Positions 58,314 through 64,000 of a stretch of 64,000 bases of DNA are shown here, one piece after another (the stretch's first letter is position 1; the number at the start of each line of letters is the position of its first letter). This stretch comes from Siphonodentalium dalli (lineage: Eukaryota; Mollusca; Scaphopoda; Gadilida; Siphonodentaliidae): assembly GCA_032622095.1 (NCBI GenBank), contig CP136066.1, positions 51,058,911 to 51,122,910 on the forward strand, written 5' to 3'. The notes beneath the pieces were generated by a model. That model saw nothing but the letters and a program-made list of their open reading frames with translations, made no database searches and was not told the DNA's origin. A program made the position numbers and the translations under genes.

Positions 58314-59566
58314 GGGTACGTTCATACGCTGGCAATATTGCACTGCAAACTGCAAAAATGCCAGCTGCAAAGGTTGTTTTGTTTTGATTTGTTAGCTGGC
58401 ATTTTTGCCAGCTACCGACGAGCTCGTGCTGTCTCGTGGCTGGTCGTCAACAATCAACGGTGGTATATGATAACGGGTGTGTACCTCTCTGCCGGTGGCC
58501 ACAACACAAGGCCACTAACAATAATTGATTGTGTCTGTACCGTCCTTGATACGATCGAATGGGATCGGGGTGTGTTCTCTGGGATTCTCATGCACACATA
58601 ATTATACATGTGGATCTCCGTTATATGAGGATATGATGATATGGCGTGATACAAATAGTACCAAAAGTGATGCTTCCCGAGTCATAAATGTGGGAGCTAT
58701 TGGGGAAGTGGTGGCAGGACTCACTATGAGTATCCATGCATTGCTTCAAATGTGCTTACTTCAGTGTACAAATTCTTAATTGTTATCGAAATGGTTATGT
58801 ATCGATCAGAATGGCACATTGAGATATCACTCAATTCAGATCAAGCTGGGGTTCGAATACCATCTACCAAGACTGCGATATCGATATAATTGTAGTGGTT
58901 TAAAGATGACTGGTTGTGTCGCCGTAGTGGTGGGGTGGGGTCTAACAGTAGGGATAATGGGATGTTAGTCTTTGGCATTGATAAAGCATATATGGGCCTA
59001 TATTATTATTCATGCCATTTGAATAACAATATATTGTGTGCCTTTGATTAACTTGTATTACTATTTATTTGATTTCTTTGTTTTGTTCAACATCAGCACC
59101 ACGTCCCCTCCCCCGTTTTTCTTAACTTATTGTTTTGCTTAACATGAAGACCAACGAGTTTGTGACTAAAATTATTGGAATGACAAGTTTGGATTTTGGG
59201 ATGATACCCGGGAAGATTTTAATTCGTCGGTTATCTTCGTTGAGCCAAGTGCGGACGCACCATCTCCTGTCTAGGTGACGTTTATTGTACTCATATATGA
59301 GCAGCATCCCGTCGAGAGAGCTGGCCGTGGCGATATCACATTCCAACATGTCAAGTGACATTATTTTGACTGGCCTAAGAATACCAAGACGCACCGTGTT
59401 CTGATATATTGCAAACAGCTCATCAATCACGCAAAACGGCTGTCGTTCATTGATCACTACTAACGCTGATTTGTTGACAGCGGGCAGAAATTAATCCGTT
59501 TTGGCAATTTTGCAGCTGGCATTTTTGCAGTTTGCAGTGCAATATTGCCAGCGTATGAACGCACCC
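58314..59566 (-). mobile_element. PIF/Harbinger-like transposon remnant
   Basis: 1.25 kb. The ends GGGTACGTTCATACGCTGGC and its inverse continue as a TIR of about 60 bp (AATATTGCACTGCAAACTGC, then AAAAATGCCAGCTGCAAA). It is flanked by TAA (58311-58313) and TTA (59567-59569), close to the TWA target of this superfamily but with one mismatch. A short minus-strand coding remnant inside supports the assignment. Confidence 0.7.
59122..59457 (-). pseudogene. Truncated PIF/Harbinger-like transposase N-terminus
   Basis: 111 codons. Residues about 64-72, RRWCVRTWL, resemble the conserved RRWWVRPWL block near the N-terminus of HARBI1-type transposases. The downstream catalytic DDE region is missing, so no activity is possible. 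The call depends on this short motif and on the TIR/TWA context. Confidence 0.5.
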
Positions 59567-59569
59567 TTA

Positions 59570-60179
59570 GTAACAATGCTGATCATAATGTCTAATTACT
59601 CAAATAAGATACTAAAGTTTGTATAAAAAAAAATGGTCAAAGCAATGAAAATTATTCTAATAATATTTGGATTAAATAATAAAATTTATTTCATGATTAG
59701 CAGTGTTTGTTTACAAATAATTATAACAATTCTGTTTACATCACAATCGTTTGAAAATGCGACATTTTGCTATTGGAGAGATTTCAATAATTAATTATTT
59801 GGAGGTGTGGGTTTTTAACCCATACACTGTTTACCTTTAAAATGGGGTAGGGTTGCCCTCCGGGAATGGAGTGGGAGGCGGGCATTGCACCATCAAGAGT
59901 TGAGGAGCCCCAACCGACCTTAAGTCAACCTACTGGCATTGTACCCTCTTCCTATCGTTGAGCCCGTAGTACAAGCCCAGAATACAACAGACTAAAGCAA
60001 CTGGAGTCCATGCAAGCACTAAATAGGACAATAAATTACAACTATTCACAACTCAAAATAATATATATATATATCAACGCACAAATCAAGGTAAGTCTTC
60101 TCCACCGGTCCTGGTTCGGAATGGGGTGGGGCTTTGCTTCTTTCTTCGATGACACCCACCACATGCACAGGAGGCAAAC
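59570..60179. other. Sequence without recognised genes
   Basis: AT-rich at first, then GC-richer around 59840-59960. No frame or repeat identified, apart from sequence leading into the dispersed repeat at 60180. Confidence 0.5.
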
Positions 60180-60345
60180 ACCTACTGTGCATGGGTATAT
60201 ATCAATCTACTTACAAACTCACAAACCCTACTTGTAAACGCTCTTCAGCGGAATTACAGCATTCAAAAGTGGGTTGTAGAAGAGGGCCGACGACCCTTTC
60301 AAATCTTCCCGGGTATCATCCCAAACTCCAAACTTGCCTCTTGTA
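60180..60345. repeat. Dispersed ~165-bp repeat, copy 2
   Basis: Direct-orientation match to 35227-35395. Same landmarks in order (CGCTCTTCAGCGGAATTACA, TGGGTTGTAG, ATCTTCCCGGGT, CCAAACTCCAAACTTGCC). Confidence 0.8.
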
Positions 60346-60862
60346 ATGGCCAAATTTGAGCGCTAAGTTGTAAAATTATCCCACAAGGAATGGCAACACA
60401 TTGCCCACAAGGAATGGCAACATATTGCCCCCAAGGAGCGGCAACACTGCACCACAAAATTGGAAATGATCTATCTAGGGTATTATCTAGGGGTAAGTTA
60501 ATTGCTCCGACCATGATGGACAGTCTGCCCCCTAATGGGGAAAGAGTAATAACAACCCTATGTTGGGGGCATATTTGCACCCTGCGGGGGCAGATCTGTC
60601 GCCCTGTTATTTAGTGTGTAGTAATAAAACATAACAACTGAGTCAAATAATGATATGTGTATCAAACCGGATAAATCAGTGGCTTATATATATTATCTGT
60701 TTAGCGTTTGTTTGAAACACCGTAGGTGGACGGAACTTGAACACGCTGTCATACACATCTACATTCTAGTTTTGATACCACTAAGCTGCTTGGTCGATTT
60801 AACAAAAATCTACGTCAATAATTATCCTTCATGACGACCCTCTATCACGTCAATATGGAAAA
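60346..60862. other. Sequence with a small ~24-bp tandem
   Basis: About 60385-60450 holds three units of CCACAAGGAATGGCAACA type. The rest is unique. Frames in the region show no family. Confidence 0.6.
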
Positions 60863-61215
60863 GAAACAGTAATGTGGTGAAATCTGTTAATCATATGGAC
60901 ATATCCATGTATGCAACAGTAATGTGGTGATATATGTTAATCATATGGACATATCCATGTATGCAACAGTAATATGGTGATATCTGTTAATCATATGGAC
61001 ATATCCATGTATGCAACAGTAATGTGGTGATATCCGTTAATCATATGGACATATCCATGTATGCAACAGTAATGTGGTGATATCCGTTAATCATATGGAC
61101 ATATCCATGTATGCAACAGTAATGTGGTGATATCCGTTAATCATATGGACATATCCATGTATGCAACAGTAATGTGGTGACATTCGTTAATCATATGGAC
61201 ATATCCATCTATGAA
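60863..61215. repeat. 50-bp minisatellite
   Basis: Seven copies of a 50-bp unit with AACAGTAATGTGGTGATATC then CGTTAATCATATGGACATAT, spaced exactly 50 bp. It lies downstream of the second cyclase gene. Confidence 0.97.
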
Positions 61216-61235
61216 CCGCTATACTATCCGTATAC

Positions 61236-61622
61236 CATATTCTATCTCTTTTGCTCTGTAAATAATTCCTTATTGTGTATACATTATCTTCATTACTATA
61301 TGGAGGAATTGAGGAAGGATAACTCAAAGCACTCCTGATGGCAAACTTCCATGCGAAATGAGGCGACTCTAAGCAGATTATCTACCTAAACTACGTTTTA
61401 TTATAAGCAGATATTGTGCGGGTTTTCGGGAGAACAGGCTGCTTTTGTCGTTGGTTTGCGTATACTATCTCATTTGTTCTCTAAATAATTCCTTATTTTG
61501 TATATAATTATATTCATTACAATGGAGGAATTGAGGAATGATAATTCTAGAACCGAAACGCGAAAACGTCATCTGGCTCTCTTTTCAAAGCACTCCTGAT
61601 GGCAAACTTCCATGCGAAATCC
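61236..61622. repeat. Direct duplication, about 125 bp, in the 3' flank of cyclase 2
   Basis: About 61240-61362 and about 61468-61622 share TAAATAATTCCTTATT, GGAGGAATTGAGGAA and CAAAGCACTCCTGATGGCAA then CTTCCATGCGAAAT. The second copy has about 35 bp inserted. The region is probably 3' untranslated or flanking DNA of the minus-strand cyclase. Confidence 0.8.
61397..61402 (-). terminator. Candidate polyadenylation signal of cyclase 2
   Basis: AATAAA on the minus strand, about 390 nt beyond the stop codon at 61794. Position is plausible for a 3' UTR, but the hexamer is common in AT-rich DNA. Confidence 0.25.
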
Positions 61623-61793
61623 GATAACTCAGATCCGATAACTCATGGTTGAGGTAAATGCCCGGACATCCGGCTAAAAGGAAAGACGGACCGACGGACA
61701 GTCAAGGTAAACCAGATTTCCCCTATTAATCTGTGAATATTTGGGGTATTATTATCGCCGAACGTTATCATCACACCATAGCAGTTCGATATA

Positions 61794-61907
61794 TTAGCCT
61801 TCGTCGGAAAACGTGGAAGAGAATCCAGACTCCCAGCTTTCTTTACGTCCATGTGGTTCGTAACCTTGCTTGCCATCCAGCCAGTATGTTTCCATCGGCT
61901 CGGCTCC
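61794..61907 (-). CDS. Second guanylate cyclase gene, terminal coding exon
   Basis: 38 codons including the stop. It follows the acceptor TTTTCACAG and begins in phase 0 with GAEPMETYWLDG, the hallmark end of receptor guanylate cyclase catalytic domains (family form KGKGKMETYWL). A hydrophilic, Ser/Gly/Glu-rich tail of about 25 residues follows (GYEPHGRKESWESGFSSTF), then TAA at 61794-61796. The exon is short and its frame is masked by longer frames on both strands, so it is easily missed. It joins the exon ending at 62238. The gene is distinct from the NIT-cyclase at 3.3-14.9 kb: on the minus strand its C-terminal end comes first by about 47 kb. Whether it also has a NIT sensor cannot be seen. 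Confidence 0.88.
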   Translation of the reverse strand, partial: GAEPMETYWLDGKQGYEPHGRKESWESGFSSTFSDEG

Positions 61908-62237
61908 CTGTGAAAACAAATGTGAGTCTCAAATATCGTTCTTCAAGGGGAGTATTAAAGGACCACATAATTTTTGAAGCAAGGGCTGGGAAGGCAACGA
62001 ATGTTACCCCCACCAAATTTAGCCAAATTTTTCAACATTTGGAAATATGACGCCTGACACAACATTAGTTAGAAATTCCAGACCAATTATTATAGGTGAA
62101 ATTCTTGTGATAGCTTTTATTTTCCAACCAGTAGGTTAGTTCTCTACTTACATTGGGCGTAACAGCATTCGTCTATAATATTTTAGCTATTTATGTTTAA
62201 TTTGAGGTTTATGCTAGCTGGAAGTGTTAAATTTTAC
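61908..62237. other. Last intron of cyclase 2
   Basis: 330-bp phase-0 intron with donor GTAAAA and acceptor TTTTCACAG. No other feature. Confidence 0.75.
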
Positions 62238-62332
62238 CTTTACAACTTCTGTAGGCCCCCGTGGTTTGTACCAGTAGAACCCGTTCTGGTCAAGTTTCTC
62301 AACTGTAGCTTTGCTCATTTGTATCTTCATAG
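62238..62332 (-). CDS. Second guanylate cyclase gene, penultimate coding exon
   Basis: 95 bp: two bases finishing a codon, then 31 codons, MKIQMSKATVEKLDQNGFYW and onwards to PRGPTEVVK. It corresponds to the catalytic-domain stretch after NTASRMES in family members (LKIHVS..T...L...G.......RG..E.KG). The acceptor is GTCTTTTCCATAG and the donor GTAAAAT. Joining to 61907 gives PTEVVKGAEPMETYWL without a gap, which strongly supports both exons. The preceding exon with GDTVNTASR was not found up to 64000, so it lies outside the window or in a gap. Confidence 0.88.
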
Positions 62333-63060
62333 CTATGGAAAAGACACTTAATAATTATTAGAGCACTAGGGGATTGCCCGTCAAAAATGGGACAAACATG
62401 ACATGCAGGAAAATCGTGGGAAGAATTAGAAAATTATTAGTGCGCCTTCAAGTCACTCAAAAATAATTCTTAGTCACCCGAGGTAAACAACACCTTTTGC
62501 ATGACACTCTCTGGATAGAGTAACCATCTGTCTTTTAAGATGATAGTAAACCCTCTCTGTTGCTAATTATTAGTGCCTGTTTTATTCATTTGAGGACAGT
62601 GGAACCTATATCTCGACATTACCTGTGTCATGTTATCTCTAGGCACACAATCGTCCAGATATTTTCTGAGCTGACAATAAACGCTTATTATTAATCATGC
62701 AAATACGTTTCCAGTCATCTGAGGTCAAAGGCACCTATCCCGTGACATTCCCTGGCCATGTGACCAGTGTGTACCAATTTTCCTACATAAATTCAAAGTT
62801 TTCGTGGGTGAACGACTGAATTTTGAGGACAATCACACAAAGTATAGTGTGCCTGTCATTAGCAGAATGAGGTCCCCAGAGGGTGAATGTAGTGACGCTA
62901 TTCCGCATAGCGGGCTAGCATAACTAAATTCACCATCTAGGGACTTGTATACTTTAGGAGTTGTGAGAGTAACAGTATATGAGTAATCGTTGGTGTACTG
63001 TACGTCTATAAATCACGTTTCGGGTTTGCTGTTGAATGTGTTCTTGTTCTCACGGAAGAT
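62333..63060. other. Intron of cyclase 2
   Basis: Intronic sequence, mostly unique. No exon with cyclase motifs recognised. Confidence 0.6.
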
Positions 63061-63531
63061 ATATGTGACCCGCCATATCAAATCCAGTCGTAAGTCGGGA
63101 TTTTTTTTACCCTGTGTCAATGCATTCTCTTATATATGCGAGTCGACCATAGGTCGCCTCGCATATATAAGAGAATGCATTGGCCTAACAATTTTAATAT
63201 TTTTAATAATTTTTTCTTGTATTCTTTAACAATTTTATAATTTCACCCATACAGAGCCCCAGACAAACATGAGCAGTCGACACTCTTCTATATGCTTCTA
63301 TATACATGTATGTGTTAGGCTCCCTGCAGGGTAATGGATGTTTTTTATTTTATGTCTTAAAAATTGTAAGAAACATTTATTAAAAAAAAATGATAAAAAA
63401 TTGTTAGGCCAATGCATTCTCTTATATATGCGAGGCGACCTATGGTCGACTCGCATATATAAGAGAATGCATTGGCACAGGGTAAAAAAAATCCCGACTT
63501 ACGACTGGATTTGATATGGCGGGTCACATAT
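63061..63531. mobile_element. Hairpin-bearing TIR element (ATATGTGACCCGCC ends)
   Basis: About 471 bp. Ends ATATGTGACCCGCCATATC and its inverse continue as a perfect TIR of about 50 bp through ATCCAGTCGTAAGTCGGGAT. Just inside each TIR lies a TATATATGCGAG hairpin (63117-63184 and 63408-63476) in inverted orientation, with the AT-rich TTCTTTAACAATTTTATAAT spacer. Same hairpins as in the TTAA elements but unrelated termini. Located in an intron of cyclase 2. Non-coding. Confidence 0.85.
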
Positions 63532-63739
63532 AGTCATATTTTGATGATGAACACTCGTAGCCGTGTGTGTTTGTTTAATTACTTTTTGACGGATGTAACC
63601 AGTTAACAGCAACTGTGACTGTCCCCCTCCCATGGCGCCTGACGCATGCATATTACTATAGACGAGCATCATTTTTATCACGCGACAACCCAATTAATGA
63701 AAACTCCCCACCACTGACATCATTTCACGATTCATCTGC

Positions 63740-64000
63740 CCCCCCTCCTATCTTCTACGTGCTCATTCCTCTCCACTCTCTCTGCCGCATGCTATCCCTA
63801 ACACTATCTTCTTCCCTTTTTTCCACCCCAAACTCAAATTTAGTTATATATCTCCATTTCTCCTAAAACATTATTTCCATCCCTTCCCGTCTGATCTGTA
63901 CCCCTCCCTCACTTATTGGGGAAGGGGCATGTGACCAAAAGAGGAGAAGACTTCATATAAGCCCTCGGACTTGCTGTCTGATCATCGTTTCCATACATTA
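63740..64000 (+). repeat. CR1-like LINE 3' region, truncated by window end
   Basis: Pyrimidine-rich stretch (CTCATTCCTCTCCACTCTC and onwards) then AAAAGAGGAGAAGACTTCAT and AAGCCCTCGGACTTGCTGTC, similar to the region after the LINE frame at 52330-52490. No coding portion is seen upstream, so it is a 3'-end fragment. Confidence 0.55.

Noticed and set aside
61643-62050. Frames of 77 and 105 codons at the terminal cyclase exon
   Set aside because: Wrong frame or wrong strand. The correct reading is the short spliced exon 61907-61794, supported by phase and by METYWLDG.

Overview
This is AT-rich, repeat-dominated genomic DNA from an invertebrate animal. The only host gene I can reconstruct with confidence is a spliced receptor guanylate cyclase with a nitrate/nitrite-sensor (NIT) ectodomain. 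That architecture is known from lophotrochozoans such as Platynereis and from some other invertebrates; I know of none in vertebrates or insects. CR1-like and L1/Tx1-like LINE remains, Helitron-type ends, and hAT-, Ginger- and PIF/Harbinger-type DNA transposons also fit a marine invertebrate. I cannot name the species.

Host genes, all on the minus strand. (1) A NIT-domain guanylate cyclase has exons at 14878-13811, 10676-10312 and 3537-3323 with fully compatible splice phases; its last catalytic exons should lie left of position 1. (2) The last two coding exons of a second guanylate cyclase lie at 62332-62238 and 61907-61794 (stop at 61794-61796); the rest is right of the window. The two genes run in the same direction about 47 kb apart, which suggests a tandem family. 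(3) A possible small gene of 88 residues (9667-9401) sits inside intron 2 of gene 1 with an ETS-like promoter motif. I do not recognise its product.

Layout: 0-3.3 kb, two 46-bp minisatellite arrays. 3.3-14.9 kb, NIT-cyclase gene with repeat-filled introns, including copy 1 of a 3-kb non-coding repeat (5.0-8.2 kb). 15-19.2 kb, TTAA element, inverted-repeat elements, a 42-bp minisatellite and a Helitron-type end. 19.8-22.3 kb, 40-bp minisatellite. 22.8-24.2 kb, Ginger-like transposon. 24.3-31.4 kb, 7-kb hAT-like transposon broken by a nested element. 33.4-35.1 kb, a cluster of TTAA-flanked elements. 36.1-37.9 kb, 5'-truncated LINE. 38-38.8 kb, 48-bp minisatellite. 41.4-46.1 kb, large degenerate inverted repeat. 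46.5-48.5 kb, 20-bp satellite. 49.5-53.2 kb, MITEs and a CR1-like LINE. 53.8-56.8 kb, copy 2 of the 3-kb repeat. 58.3-59.6 kb, PIF/Harbinger-like remnant. 60.9-61.2 kb, 50-bp minisatellite. 61.8-64 kb, second cyclase with a hairpin-bearing element in its intron.

The most unusual structural signal is a 65-70 bp near-perfect hairpin (arms ATTCTCTTATATATGCGAG / CTCGCATATATAAGAGAAT). It recurs at nine full sites plus one half site, usually as inverted pairs, and sits inside elements whose outer termini are unrelated. No tRNA, rRNA or CRISPR array was seen.
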